The position numbers and the translations under genes are program-made. A stretch of 64,000 bases of DNA from CAZJHX01 sp964545715 (GTDB taxonomy: Bacteria; Myxococcota_A; UBA9042; GCA-2863065), in the NCBI GenBank assembly GCA_964545715.1, contig CAZJHX010000045.1, forward strand, positions 4,508 through 68,507, in the 5' to 3' direction. The notes under the pieces were generated by a model. That model did not search any database. It saw only the letters and a program-made list of their open reading frames with translations, and was not told the origin of the DNA. This document shows positions 42,029 through 52,918 of the stretch, piece after piece; positions within the stretch are counted from its first letter, which is position 1; the number at the start of each line of letters is the position of its first letter.

Positions 42029-45000
42029 ATGGGTAGCATTCCAATCCACATGAATATGAAACCGACTCCACGGATTTTGGCCCTGGTGCTTTGCGGGGGC
42101 TTGCTCCTCGCCCGACCTGCCGCGGCTGTCCCCGACCTGACGTGCACGATCACGGCCGTGCCCAACTCATCGCCGGGCAAGGTGCAGCTCACCGTCGTCA
42201 TCAAAAACGTCGGCGACACCGACGCCGTCCCGGGCGACGACTGGGTCGGGTTCATCCACGGCGCGGCGTTCGCGCACAAGGACGCCGAGCCAACGCTGGA
42301 CGACATCAGCGGCATCAGCTTCGTGCTGGATACGCTCAAGGCGGGCGAAGAGGCGACGGTAGACCTGATCGCTCCCGGCGAGGCCGGCGCGACCACCGAG
42401 TTCCCGGTGGATCCCGGTCCCAACACCGCCTACGCGACCATCAACGTGGACTACGGCGGCGGCACGTTCCCCTACGCCGACGAGACGAACTTCGACAACA
42501 ACGTCTGCGAGTTCAAGTACACACAGGAGGTCGGTCCGGATCTCGAGCCGGACATCCAGGTGACCAACCTCACCGCGGGCCCGTCCAGCGAGTGCGCCAA
42601 CCCGGACCTCATCTGCACCGAGCTGACCGTCACCGTGGAAAACAAAGGGCTGGCCACGGCGCTGGGCCCCTTCCTGGTCGACGTATACGCGCTCACCGGC
42701 GAGGAGCCGACGTGCGGCGAGACCGACCCGGACACCTTCTGTGAAGTCAAAGATGATCTCGGCGTCGACGCGTCGGCGGTTGTAACCTGCGCCGTGCCGA
42801 TCGGGTTCACCGGCGCCGGGCTGAAGACCATCTGGACGTGCGCCGATCCGCCAAGCGAGGAGTCGCCGAAAGGGCTCATCGCGGAGTCGGACGAGACCAA
42901 CAACAAGAAGTCGTTCGGGCTGCCGATCGCCGGTCCGCCTGACCTGACGGTCAGCGACATCATCGTGGCCCAGGAGGGTGGCGAGGGCGCCGACGTCACC
43001 TACCAGGTCGAGGTCAGCAACCTGGGCGGCACCAGCTGCGACGAGCCCGAGGTGCGCATCTTCTGGCAGGCGCTCGCCAAGCCGGATCCGGCCGCCGACA
43101 CGCCCACGGCCCCGCCCAAGACCGTCGGCGCCGCCATCGCGCCCGGCAAGATCGGGGCGACCAACTTCACCCAGACCGGCCCCATCGGCGGCGACTGGAC
43201 CGTGTGGGCCTGCGCTGACTGCCTGGACCCCTCGGACAAGGAGCTGGATGAGGACAACAACTGCTCCTCCGCCGACTACAACGTGGCCGGCATCCCCAAC
43301 GAGCCGCCCGTCCTGGACGGCATCGACGGCCCGGACCTGTGCGTCGAGGCCGGCACCTGCAAGTGGAAGCTGAACATCACGGACACGACCGCCGCGGACC
43401 CGCTCAAGTTCGAGATCGCCGAGGGCCCGCGGGGCATGTACGTCGGCTCCGAGGTCGGCACGACCAACGCCATCGTGTACTACTCGCCCCCGCTCGGGTC
43501 GACCAGCGCCTCCACCTTGTTCAAGGTCACGATCACCGACCAGGCGGGCGCCACGGTGACCGCCAGCAAGACGTTCGCCATCCACCCGCCGCCCGGCCCG
43601 CCGGACGGCTTCTCGGGCGTCGTCGGCGAGCCCAACTTCGGGCTGATGCCCAACAATGCGATCGGCTCCGCCTGCCCCATGGTCGAGGTGCCGGGCAACG
43701 GCTTCGCCTTTGTGGAGACCGACAAAAACGTCGTGCGCTGGTACCGCGACCCGGTCGGCGCCGAGGCCGACTTCGTGGACTTCAACCCGGTCTGGCAGAA
43801 ATACCTGGTCCCCGACTTTGAGCTCAGCTGCCACATCGAGGCCCTGTGGGGCGGCGGTTACGCCCTGCTGGATACCGTAAACAACGTGATCCTGCTCTTT
43901 GGCAACGACCACAAGCTGCTCAAGCAGATCGACGTCAACGCCGTCGCTCCGATCGCGATCTACAGCGACATGTTCACCATCATCGCTCCCAGCACGATCG
44001 TGCTGCTGGACCCCAAACAGAGCACCGGCAAGCTGGTCTTCATCGACTTGACCACGGGCAAGCTGGACGAGACCTGGGGCGGCAACGCCAAGGCCGAGCT
44101 GGGCACGGGCACGCCGGGCATCATGACGATGTACGACCCGGGCGACGCCGCGATGTACACCTACGACCGCTACCTCTGCCATGACGCGGGCACGATCAGC
44201 GTCTACAACATCTTCCACGCCTCGCAGCAGCTGATCACCTACAACCAGGAGGGCGGCGTCGAGGCAGCCAAGACCATCGGCTACAAGAACTGCAACCTCA
44301 GCCCGGACTGTGAGCCGCTCCTGCCGCCCGGCCCCGCGGGCGATGAAGAGCCCAACTGGGTGATGCTGGCCGCTCCAGACTGCGGCATTCAGCTGGTCGA
44401 CTACTCCACCAACACGTTGCAGTGGTACGACAAGAACCTCGAGCCGGTCACCAAGTTCACCAAGCCCCCGGCTGACGCTGAAGACGCCTGGCCGGTCGGC
44501 GCGGTCTCGCTGGCCGCCGAGGGCTTGAGCGTCAACAACGTGGGCTGCGAGGTCCTGGGCTCGGGCGGGTTCACCTGCCAGGACAAGTCCGGCCAGAACG
44601 GCTTCGTGATCGACGGCTCCGGTGTGCAGTGGAAGAACTGCCCGGACCTGGACATCACGCCGCTGGCGCTGAACTTCGGCGGCGTCGCGCTGTACGACAA
44701 GAAGAAGCTCACGCTGACTTTGTGCAACAAGGGTGGCGGCGTCCTGCTGATCAACGAGGCCAAAATCGGTGGTCTGAAGCTCGGCGAGGGCCAGCTGTTC
44801 TCGCAGAAGGGGCTGGGGCCCAACTCGGATCTGCTGCTGCCGCCGGGCGCCTGCACCGAGGTGAGCATCACGTACCAGCCGGACGTTCCCGGCGAGCATT
44901 CGGGCTTCCTGGCGTTGGACTCAAACGCCTGCGGGCAGGTCATCGTGGACGTGGTCGGCCGCAGCGGACCGCACATCGAGATCACACCGGACCCGATCTG

Positions 45001-48000
45001 GTTCAAAGGTGTCGCCGAGGGCAAGCACTGCCAAACGGTCACGATCAAGAGCATCGGCTCGGACCCGCTGATCCTCTCGGAGAAGGTCGACTTCGTGCCG
45101 CCCGAGAGCAACCTGCTCAAGCTGTTCAGCTGCGCGCCGTCCAACGTCGACGGGGTGGAGCTGGCGCCGGGCGCCACCTACGACCTGGAGTGCTGCTTCG
45201 ACGCGCAGGCGCAGGGCGAGTACGCCACGGCGCTGCAGGTGAAGAGCAACTCGGCCCTCTTCAAGCCCGAGGAGATCGACGTCTTCGCGAGCACTGCACC
45301 AAGCATCTCCGCCCGCCCGACCGGCTTCAACCTGCATGAGGTCCAGGTCGGCAGTAAGAAGACCGCGACGCCGGTGCTGATCCAGAACGTGGGCTTCTCG
45401 CCGATCACGTTCGAGGCGCCCAAGCTGACGGGCCCGCCCGGCTTCGAACTCGACCTGACCACCTTCAAGCCGACCCTGGGCTACCAGGAGGTCACAACGC
45501 TCAAGCTCAGCTACACGCCGCAGCTGCCCGGCACGGCGGTGGCGGTCGTCACGCTGGCGCACGACGATCCGAACCAGGCGCCGTACATCTTGATGGCTGT
45601 CGCCGGCACCGGCACCGAGCTGTCGGAGGGCTTTGCCGGCGCCTTGTTCTTCGCCGATCCGGACGGCCCGTTCACCGGTCCGCTGGACCTCGGGAACACG
45701 GTCATTCAGCTGAGCACCGGCGGCTTCGCGATCTACTCCGAGACCACCGGCGCCATTCACGTCATCGACGGCCAGGGCGCACCGGATCCCTGGTTCGGCA
45801 TCGGCGGCAAGGTGCAGGTCATCGGTCCCGGGGGCGCCTTCCCCGACGCGGTGGGCCTGGGCACAAACCTCATCGAGCTGGAGTCCGGCGGCTTCGGCAT
45901 GCTGGCGGCGTCTGAGCACCGGTTCTACGCCATTCGGCCTGACGGCAAGCCCAACGCGCTGGTCGGCAAGGGGGGCGTCATCGACATCAAGGCGGTCTTT
46001 GCGGGCGCAGGCACGCTCTCCGACTCGCTGATTCAACTGCCGCTGGGCGCGTTCAAGCACGCGGTGCTCGTGGTCTTCGACGTCGACGCCGAGCAGCTGC
46101 TGGTGTTCCGCACGGACGGCACGCAGGACAACACCGAGATCGCGATCGGCGGCGAGCTGAACTTCCTGGGGATCAGCGCGATCGCCGGCGGCGGGCTCGC
46201 GACCGGCACGGGCGACACCATCGCGCTCTCCGAGCAGGGCGGCTTGATCCTCGGCGACGCCGAGACAGCGAAGTTCTATACACTCAACAAGAACGGCAAG
46301 TCCGCTATCGGCGAGTCCATCAAGGACGTCGTTCCCTCGTTCGTGGGAACGCTGGCGGCGTGCGGCGACGGCACAACGGCCTTCCTGGACCCGGCCACCG
46401 GCATCGTGACGCGCCACGACTTCCCGTCCATGGACCTGGACACCGGCTTCGGCGACGGCGCCGGCCAGATCAGCTTCAAGCTGGCCTACCCCGACGACGG
46501 AGACACCGGCGCCGGCCTGATCTGCAACGCGGACGGCGGCTGGCTCGCGGTGGCATACGCGGGCTGCGACTGCCTGCGCTTCACCGACTTCGACGGCAAC
46601 CCGCTGGCGCTGGTCCCCCAGTTCGTGAGCGACCTGCCCAAATCCCTGCCCTTCGGCGTGGTGCCGGTCGGCAAGACGAGCGCGCCGCAGACCATCACGG
46701 TCGGCAACGGCGGCAGCTACCCGCTGATCGTCAGCGCGATCTTCTCCAACGGGCAGTTCCACCTGGCCGACGGTACGAAGACCGTCGAGATCGCCCCCGG
46801 GGACAGCTACGACCTGGAGATCGTCTTCGAGCCGAGCGGCGCCGGCTCACCGGCGGAGACGCTGGTGCTGACAACCAACGATCCCGATACGCCACAGACC
46901 GAGAAGATCGATCTGACAGGCAGCACCGGCCCACACCTGACGGTGCAGCCGACGGAGCCGATCCTGGACTTCGGCAACGTGGTCGCCAACCCCGAGAAGG
47001 CGCCCGAAAAATGGCTGACGTTCGGTAACGACGGGGCGGACACGGTCACCATTCTGTCAATGGTCAAGGACGGGCCCGCGCTGTTCCAGAAGGTCACCGA
47101 GATCAACGACAACACCACCATCGCGCCCGACGAGGTCAAAACCGCGTCGTACCGATGCGTGCCTGGCGACAACGACAGCGGCGTGCACTACGGCACGGTG
47201 TCCATCGAGCACGATGACCCCTCGCAGCCGTCCCCGATCACGATCACGCTGGTCTGCCGCTCCAGCGCACAGCTCAAAGTCGAGCCGGCGGCCGTCTCGT
47301 GCGACAACATCGGCCTGGGCGTCAAGACCCTCTGCGGTACCGTCTCGTTGCAGAACGTCGGCTACGAGACCCTGACCGTTTACGACTCGGCGACGACCGG
47401 GCTCGGCTTCGAGACCGTGGGTGGCAAGATCGTGCTCGAGCCGGGCGACTCCCCGCACAAGATGGCGGTGACCTACCAGGCCCTGAAGCCGGGTGTGTCG
47501 ACAGGCACGCTGACCCTGCTTCACGACGACCCGGCCTCTGGCGGCGTGACCCAGGTGCCGCTGTCCGCCAAGGTGTCCTCGGCGCTGTCGGTGAACCCGC
47601 CGGCCCTGGACTTCGGCGCCTTGAGCACGGGCGTCAGCGTCTCCCTGCCCATCGAGCTGCTCAACGACGGATCGGCCGGCAGCGTGGCCTTCATCGCGGC
47701 CACCGCCAGCGGCTCAGCCGTCTTCTCGGTCTCAGAGACACCTGAGACGGGGACGACCATCGACGCGGGCGGCAGCGTGACGATCGGCGTTCGCTGCGCC
47801 CCCGGCGACAGCACGGGCGAGCATAAGGGCGTACTGACCATCGCAACAGACGCCCCCGGCTTCGGCGCGATCACGACGCCGCTGACGTGCGTGTCCGGCG
47901 GCCACATCATCGCGAGCCCGGCCAAAGTCGACTTCGGTGCGGTCAAAACCAATGGAAAGAAAGCGCTGCCCGTCACGCTGAAGAACATCGGCATTGCGCC

Positions 48001-51000
48001 GGTTGAGCTGGTCTCGGCCATCGTGGGACCGGCCCCCGAGTTCACCAGCTTCGGCCTGACCGACTCGACGCTGGGCGGCGGCCAGGAGACGACGATCTCC
48101 GTGCTCTTCAAGCCGGCCGGCACGAAAGACTACTCGGGGACCATGACCGTCTCGCCCGTCAAGGCGGCTCAATTGGAGGTCCCGCTGTCCGGCGTGTCGG
48201 GCGAGAAGCTGGCGCTGGTCGCCACGTCCAACCCGCTGGACTTCGGCGTGGTAGCGCTGGGAAGTACGCAGACGCGCTCGGTGCTCGTGGTCAACCAGGG
48301 CAGCACGGACATCCAGGACATCACTATCGCCTTCCCGGCCGCGAAAGAAGACAGCAAGGACACGGTCGGACCGTTCACCAAAAAGGACGCACCGGAGAAG
48401 ATCCAGCTGCTGAAGCCGGGCCAGTCCCAGGCGATCACCATCGAGTTTTCGCCCGGCACCGTAGGCAACTACGAGACGCTGCTCACAGCCAACGGCGCGG
48501 AGCTCACGATCAAAGGTCGCGCCGGCGGTCTGCTGGTTGTTACGCCGGCTGCGCTGGCCTTTGGCGAGACCCCGGCCGGAGACACGCCGACGCTGCCGCT
48601 GGTTATCGCCAACACCAGCCCGTCCTCGTCGCTGGAGGTGAGCTTCTTCCAGAGCGGCGACGACAACGAGTTCACGCTGCAGGGTCTGGACCCGGCGGGC
48701 GCCACGCTGGCGCCCGGTGAGGTTCTGGAGGGCGTGACCGTGGCGTTTGGACCGCAGACGTCGGGCAACTTCGCCAGCACGCTGACGTTTTTCAGCACGA
48801 AGGGCGTGGAGGGCGGCTCGATCGCGGTCGAGCTGACCGGACGATCAGGAGCGCAGGCGCGTCTGCTGTATCCGCCCACGGGCTTCCACGGCTTCGAGGC
48901 CGTCAAGGTCAACGCCGTCGAGGGACGCCCGATCCGCATTGCGGCGACCGGCAACGCGTCCATGAAGATCCTGGGCTTCACGATCGAGGGCGACGAGGAC
49001 GTGTTCAACATCTTCGGCCTTGACGAAAAGACCGGACAGGCGGTGATCACGCCCGGTGGCGTCGCCGAACTGGTAGTGACCTGCGCGCCGACCGAGCCCG
49101 GTGTGTACCAAGGCACCGTGCACCTGGCCACCGATGACGCCGGCACCCCCGACATCCCGGTCAAGGTCGTGTGCCGTACGCCGTTCGCGGCCATCCCCTC
49201 GCCACCGTCGCTGGGCTTCGGTGGCGTCGCGGCGCTGGCGACCAAGACGATGACGGTGACCGTCACGAACAAGGGCAGCGCCGTGCTGCTGATCAGCGGC
49301 GCCACGGTTCAGGGCCCCCCCGGGTTCGAGGTCAAGAGCTTCATCGAGGACGTAGGCATCCAACCCAACGCCTCGATCGACATCGACGTGGAGTTCGCCC
49401 CGCCGGCGTCCAACGCCTATTACGCGGACCTGGTGATCGGCAACTCGGATCCCGTGCAGGGTGACCTCGTCGTGCCGCTGTACGGCTGGGCCGGACCGCA
49501 CGCGTCCGCCGATACGCCGGTCGTGAACTTCTGCACGAGCACGTCCGACCATATCGTGGTCGTCTCCAACACCGGCACCAGCGTGCTGAACGTCAACGAC
49601 GTCACACTGACGGTCACCGACGCGGACTGGAAGCCGCCGGCGGCCGGCGACGACCTGGAGGCGCTGGACTGGTACTGGGACGATGAGGGCATCGTCGACG
49701 AGCCCGAGACCGAGTTTAAAATCAACCCGGGCGAGTCCCGCGACATGGTGCTGACCTACCCGCCGGGCAACCTGGTGGCGTCGGTCACAGGCGCCGACAT
49801 TCATATCAGCAGCGACGATCCGGCCGGCACGTTCACGATTCACGCCGTCGTGGGCGACGGCATCAAAGCCGTGCCGGGCTTCACAGGCAAAGCCGACGTC
49901 GGACCGCCGGCAGACACCCCCGCCTTCCCCGCGGCGTCCGGCCTGGGCGCGGGCCTGGCTGAGCTGTGCACGGGCGGCTTCGCTACCTCGGGCGACAACG
50001 CGCTGTTCTTCAGCGAGCCTGCCGCGGCCGGCGGGGCGACGCCTCTTGCCTATTGGGGCTCGAGTCCGGGCGTCACGGCGCTGCAGAAGGTCATTGAGAA
50101 CAAGTCCGCGGCGGCGGATTTGGCCAAAGCGGGCGTCGACGCGCTCCTACTCGAGGACCTCGGGTCGATCCTGGCCACCGACGGTGGGACGCTCATTCTG
50201 GGCAGCCCGTCAGCGGGCGTGTACGTCTTCCTGCGCGCGGACGGCAGCCTGGACACCGACGCCATGCCCGGCGGCGTGCTCCGCCTGTCCGATCTGCTGG
50301 GCCAGGTCGCCGTTGCGGGCGCCATCGCGGCGCGTAAGGATGGCTGGATCGCGGTCGATCGCCGCAGTCGGCAGCTGATCGGGATCACCGCCGACGGACA
50401 GCTGGACACAGCCACGTTCGGCCCCAAAGTAGACGTCGACAAACCCGGACGAACGGGCAAGATCGCGCTCAAGGCCCTGTACGACGACCCGAGCGCCACC
50501 CTTGGCGACACCGTGCTCGTTATCGGCGGCGGCACCAAGGAGCGCTATGCCGTCAGCGACGGCGGCCACGGGCTGATCTACATGGTGGCCATCGACGGCG
50601 AGCTCTACAACGAGACGGCCGGCGACAGCGGGCTGATCGATCTGACAGCGGAGCCCGCGTTTGCTCCCGGGCCATTCGGCATCGGCGGCGGCATGGTCGC
50701 CTATGACCCGGGCTTCGGCGTGCTGGATCAGGCAACGGGGCGGCTGCTGTTCATCACGTTCGCGGGTGACGCCAACCCGATCGTGACCGGCGACGGCATC
50801 ATCCAGTTGACCGGCGCCAGCGGCGCGTTCAACGGCGCCGGTGCATTGGGCGTGGGGCTGGTCGTAACCAAGGTCAGCAGCGAGAAAGCCAGCGGCAAGC
50901 TGGTCGTGCTGGACGTCGCCGAGCAGGACCTGCTCTTCGCCGATCCCGACGGCACCACCTTCTCCTTCAAGGCGCCCGAGCTGGGCGTCGCGCCATGCCC

Positions 51001-52918
51001 GATCGCGCCGATCCCAGTCGCCACGGGCAACGCGACAAGCGAGGTCATCACGCTGAGCAACACCGGCGACGGCTTCCTCACGATCGAGTCGATCGACACC
51101 GGAATCGCGACGGCCCTGCCCGAGCTGGGCGGCGCCAAGATCACGTCGGGCGACCCCAAGGCCTTCACGCTGAGCTACACCGCGGAGAAGGCGGGCTGCT
51201 ACCAGACCAACCTGGTCATCAACCACGACGGCGTGAACTCGCCCACGATCTGCCCGGTGAGCCTGGCCACCCTCGAGGAGTTCCAGGTGACGCCAAAAGA
51301 GGAGTACGAGTTCCCGGCGCAGGTCCCCGGCACGTCGTTTACCAAAGAGTTCATCGTGCGGAACACCGGCTGTCAGCCCTTCACGCTGAACAACATCACG
51401 CTCAAAGAGCTGGGCTCGAAGCCGGACGATCAGTTTGCGCTGAAGAAAGGCTTCGACGCGCCCGTTCCGCTGGGTCCCAGCGAGCTGCATGCATTCACTG
51501 TGACGTGCCAGCCCGGCGTCGACGGCGTCCACGAGGCCAACGTCAACTTCGAGACGGACGGCCCCACGCCCAGCCCCGTCAAGGTGCAATGCGCGACAGG
51601 GCCTTTGCTGGTGCCATGCAGTGGCCCGCCGGTGTGGACTCTCGGCGCGGACGCCGAGACCATCCAAGCGGTGTGCATCGAGAGTCTCGGTGGCGCTGAA
51701 GCCAACATCACGGCGATTACGATCGTAGGCGACAGCGACGAGGCGTTCACCACGGTCGGCCCACTGCCGCTCGGCCCGCTGGCCATCGGCGCCACAGCGA
51801 CAGCGTCGGTCCAGTTCGCGCCTTCTGGTCCGGTAAAATGTCCAAAGACCAAGAAGCCCAGGCTGGTCGTGGAGTACGACGGCCAGACGTTGGAGATCGA
51901 GCTGTGCGGAGACAGCGCCGCGATCGAGGTGTTCGAGCCGACGTGCCCGATCGACCTCGGCTGGGTGGCACTGGACGAGGCGACGTGCCAGGACGTCACG
52001 ATCAGCAACGCGGGCATCGTATTGCTCGAGATCGACCCGCAGCCGGACTCGCTCGCCGACACCATCTTCTCGTGGGAGCCTCAAGAGACCTACAAAATCA
52101 CGCCGGACCTGCCCAAGAAGGCGACCGTGTGCGCCACCGCGACCGAGGCCGGCGAGTTCGAGGCCGTGCAGAAGTTCGAGGCGCTGACCCTGGTGTCCAA
52201 GGATGACAACGACCAGATCGGCTGCGGCGTGCACGCGTGCGCCGGGGCCTGCATCAACGTCGACAGCAAGACCGTGGACTTCGACATCGTCAGCAGCATC
52301 GAGAGCGACCCGTCTGTGCTGGAGAAGACGCTGGTCTTCACCAACACGGGCTCGGTCAAGGGCACCGTGAGCGCGGAGTTCACCGCCGGAGCCGGCGCGG
52401 GCGCTGTGTTCTGCTTCGTCAACGAGGCGGGCGAGTGCGAGACCAGCGTGGACAGCCTGGACATCCCGCCCAACACGGAGGGCGGCGACCCGGTGCCGGT
52501 GGAGATGACGCTGCGGCTCGCGCCCTCACCTGGCGCGCACGACGTGACCATCCAGCTGACCATCGCGGGCGCCGTCTGCGACTGTCCCACCGACGTGAAG
52601 GTGCGGGCGCTGGCGGGCGTCACCAACGACGAGGACACGCCGACGGACACGGGTGATGACACGACAGACACCACCGACACCGGCGACGAGGACCTGGGCA
52701 CCACCGGCGCGGGCGAGGGCGATAATGGCGGCTTCGGCGACGACGGCGGCGATCACGTCGAGCAGGACGGCCCGATCGCCGACGGTGGCGGCGGCACCGA
52801 CTGTGGCTGCGACCTGGCCCCCAGCCGGAAGCGCTCGGTGCCCACCGGCCCGGCGGCCTTGATACTGCTGCTGCTGCTGGCGGTTACATTCCGTCCCCGG
52901 CGCTCGCAAACAGACTGA
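42029..52918 (+). CDS. Giant surface protein: CARDB-like, ASH/choice-of-anchor-D arrays, three propeller-like blocks, MYXO-CTERM-like tail
   Basis: A 3629-residue exported protein. Its signal peptide ends ARPAAA; ATG 42056 (MKPTPRILALVL) is an equally good start. Residues about 35-430 carry three CARDB-like domains (LTVVIKNVGDTDAVPGDDW; YQVEVSNLGGTSC), then an Ig-like unit to about 525. Three propeller-like blocks of WD/NHL style occur at about 527-870, 1197-1527 and 2614-2979 (e.g. TGGFAIYSETTGAIHVIDG). Between and after them are about twenty ASH / choice-of-anchor-D modules of roughly 100 residues (LDFGNVVANPEKAP; VSLQNVGYETLTV; APGDSYDLEIVFEP). An Asp/Thr-rich linker (about 3530-3590), CGC motif, hydrophobic helix (AALILLLLLAVTF) and RPRR end resemble a MYXO-CTERM sorting signal. 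Probably a cell-surface anchored adhesin; function unknown. It overlaps the convergent lipoprotein gene by 35 bases. Confidence 0.85.
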   Translation: MGSIPIHMNMKPTPRILALVLCGGLLLARPAAAVPDLTCTITAVPNSSPGKVQLTVVIKNVGDTDAVPGDDWVGFIHGAAFAHKDAEPTLDDISGISFVLDTLKAGEEATVDLIAPGEAGATTEFPVDPGPNTAYATINVDYGGGTFPYADETNFDNNVCEFKYTQEVGPDLEPDIQVTNLTAGPSSECANPDLICTELTVTVENKGLATALGPFLVDVYALTGEEPTCGETDPDTFCEVKDDLGVDASAVVTCAVPIGFTGAGLKTIWTCADPPSEESPKGLIAESDETNNKKSFGLPIAGPPDLTVSDIIVAQEGGEGADVTYQVEVSNLGGTSCDEPEVRIFWQALAKPDPAADTPTAPPKTVGAAIAPGKIGATNFTQTGPIGGDWTVWACADCLDPSDKELDEDNNCSSADYNVAGIPNEPPVLDGIDGPDLCVEAGTCKWKLNITDTTAADPLKFEIAEGPRGMYVGSEVGTTNAIVYYSPPLGSTSASTLFKVTITDQAGATVTASKTFAIHPPPGPPDGFSGVVGEPNFGLMPNNAIGSACPMVEVPGNGFAFVETDKNVVRWYRDPVGAEADFVDFNPVWQKYLVPDFELSCHIEALWGGGYALLDTVNNVILLFGNDHKLLKQIDVNAVAPIAIYSDMFTIIAPSTIVLLDPKQSTGKLVFIDLTTGKLDETWGGNAKAELGTGTPGIMTMYDPGDAAMYTYDRYLCHDAGTISVYNIFHASQQLITYNQEGGVEAAKTIGYKNCNLSPDCEPLLPPGPAGDEEPNWVMLAAPDCGIQLVDYSTNTLQWYDKNLEPVTKFTKPPADAEDAWPVGAVSLAAEGLSVNNVGCEVLGSGGFTCQDKSGQNGFVIDGSGVQWKNCPDLDITPLALNFGGVALYDKKKLTLTLCNKGGGVLLINEAKIGGLKLGEGQLFSQKGLGPNSDLLLPPGACTEVSITYQPDVPGEHSGFLALDSNACGQVIVDVVGRSGPHIEITPDPIWFKGVAEGKHCQTVTIKSIGSDPLILSEKVDFVPPESNLLKLFSCAPSNVDGVELAPGATYDLECCFDAQAQGEYATALQVKSNSALFKPEEIDVFASTAPSISARPTGFNLHEVQVGSKKTATPVLIQNVGFSPITFEAPKLTGPPGFELDLTTFKPTLGYQEVTTLKLSYTPQLPGTAVAVVTLAHDDPNQAPYILMAVAGTGTELSEGFAGALFFADPDGPFTGPLDLGNTVIQLSTGGFAIYSETTGAIHVIDGQGAPDPWFGIGGKVQVIGPGGAFPDAVGLGTNLIELESGGFGMLAASEHRFYAIRPDGKPNALVGKGGVIDIKAVFAGAGTLSDSLIQLPLGAFKHAVLVVFDVDAEQLLVFRTDGTQDNTEIAIGGELNFLGISAIAGGGLATGTGDTIALSEQGGLILGDAETAKFYTLNKNGKSAIGESIKDVVPSFVGTLAACGDGTTAFLDPATGIVTRHDFPSMDLDTGFGDGAGQISFKLAYPDDGDTGAGLICNADGGWLAVAYAGCDCLRFTDFDGNPLALVPQFVSDLPKSLPFGVVPVGKTSAPQTITVGNGGSYPLIVSAIFSNGQFHLADGTKTVEIAPGDSYDLEIVFEPSGAGSPAETLVLTTNDPDTPQTEKIDLTGSTGPHLTVQPTEPILDFGNVVANPEKAPEKWLTFGNDGADTVTILSMVKDGPALFQKVTEINDNTTIAPDEVKTASYRCVPGDNDSGVHYGTVSIEHDDPSQPSPITITLVCRSSAQLKVEPAAVSCDNIGLGVKTLCGTVSLQNVGYETLTVYDSATTGLGFETVGGKIVLEPGDSPHKMAVTYQALKPGVSTGTLTLLHDDPASGGVTQVPLSAKVSSALSVNPPALDFGALSTGVSVSLPIELLNDGSAGSVAFIAATASGSAVFSVSETPETGTTIDAGGSVTIGVRCAPGDSTGEHKGVLTIATDAPGFGAITTPLTCVSGGHIIASPAKVDFGAVKTNGKKALPVTLKNIGIAPVELVSAIVGPAPEFTSFGLTDSTLGGGQETTISVLFKPAGTKDYSGTMTVSPVKAAQLEVPLSGVSGEKLALVATSNPLDFGVVALGSTQTRSVLVVNQGSTDIQDITIAFPAAKEDSKDTVGPFTKKDAPEKIQLLKPGQSQAITIEFSPGTVGNYETLLTANGAELTIKGRAGGLLVVTPAALAFGETPAGDTPTLPLVIANTSPSSSLEVSFFQSGDDNEFTLQGLDPAGATLAPGEVLEGVTVAFGPQTSGNFASTLTFFSTKGVEGGSIAVELTGRSGAQARLLYPPTGFHGFEAVKVNAVEGRPIRIAATGNASMKILGFTIEGDEDVFNIFGLDEKTGQAVITPGGVAELVVTCAPTEPGVYQGTVHLATDDAGTPDIPVKVVCRTPFAAIPSPPSLGFGGVAALATKTMTVTVTNKGSAVLLISGATVQGPPGFEVKSFIEDVGIQPNASIDIDVEFAPPASNAYYADLVIGNSDPVQGDLVVPLYGWAGPHASADTPVVNFCTSTSDHIVVVSNTGTSVLNVNDVTLTVTDADWKPPAAGDDLEALDWYWDDEGIVDEPETEFKINPGESRDMVLTYPPGNLVASVTGADIHISSDDPAGTFTIHAVVGDGIKAVPGFTGKADVGPPADTPAFPAASGLGAGLAELCTGGFATSGDNALFFSEPAAAGGATPLAYWGSSPGVTALQKVIENKSAAADLAKAGVDALLLEDLGSILATDGGTLILGSPSAGVYVFLRADGSLDTDAMPGGVLRLSDLLGQVAVAGAIAARKDGWIAVDRRSRQLIGITADGQLDTATFGPKVDVDKPGRTGKIALKALYDDPSATLGDTVLVIGGGTKERYAVSDGGHGLIYMVAIDGELYNETAGDSGLIDLTAEPAFAPGPFGIGGGMVAYDPGFGVLDQATGRLLFITFAGDANPIVTGDGIIQLTGASGAFNGAGALGVGLVVTKVSSEKASGKLVVLDVAEQDLLFADPDGTTFSFKAPELGVAPCPIAPIPVATGNATSEVITLSNTGDGFLTIESIDTGIATALPELGGAKITSGDPKAFTLSYTAEKAGCYQTNLVINHDGVNSPTICPVSLATLEEFQVTPKEEYEFPAQVPGTSFTKEFIVRNTGCQPFTLNNITLKELGSKPDDQFALKKGFDAPVPLGPSELHAFTVTCQPGVDGVHEANVNFETDGPTPSPVKVQCATGPLLVPCSGPPVWTLGADAETIQAVCIESLGGAEANITAITIVGDSDEAFTTVGPLPLGPLAIGATATASVQFAPSGPVKCPKTKKPRLVVEYDGQTLEIELCGDSAAIEVFEPTCPIDLGWVALDEATCQDVTISNAGIVLLEIDPQPDSLADTIFSWEPQETYKITPDLPKKATVCATATEAGEFEAVQKFEALTLVSKDDNDQIGCGVHACAGACINVDSKTVDFDIVSSIESDPSVLEKTLVFTNTGSVKGTVSAEFTAGAGAGAVFCFVNEAGECETSVDSLDIPPNTEGGDPVPVEMTLRLAPSPGAHDVTIQLTIAGAVCDCPTDVKVRALAGVTNDEDTPTDTGDDTTDTTDTGDEDLGTTGAGEGDNGGFGDDGGDHVEQDGPIADGGGGTDCGCDLAPSRKRSVPTGPAALILLLLLAVTFRPRRSQTD

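Noticed and set aside
42167..44899. 910-residue minus-strand open frame
   Set aside because: Antisense shadow of the giant surface protein; composition is Val/Gly/Arg/Asp-rich without motifs. The frame at 50210-52234 is rejected for the same reason.
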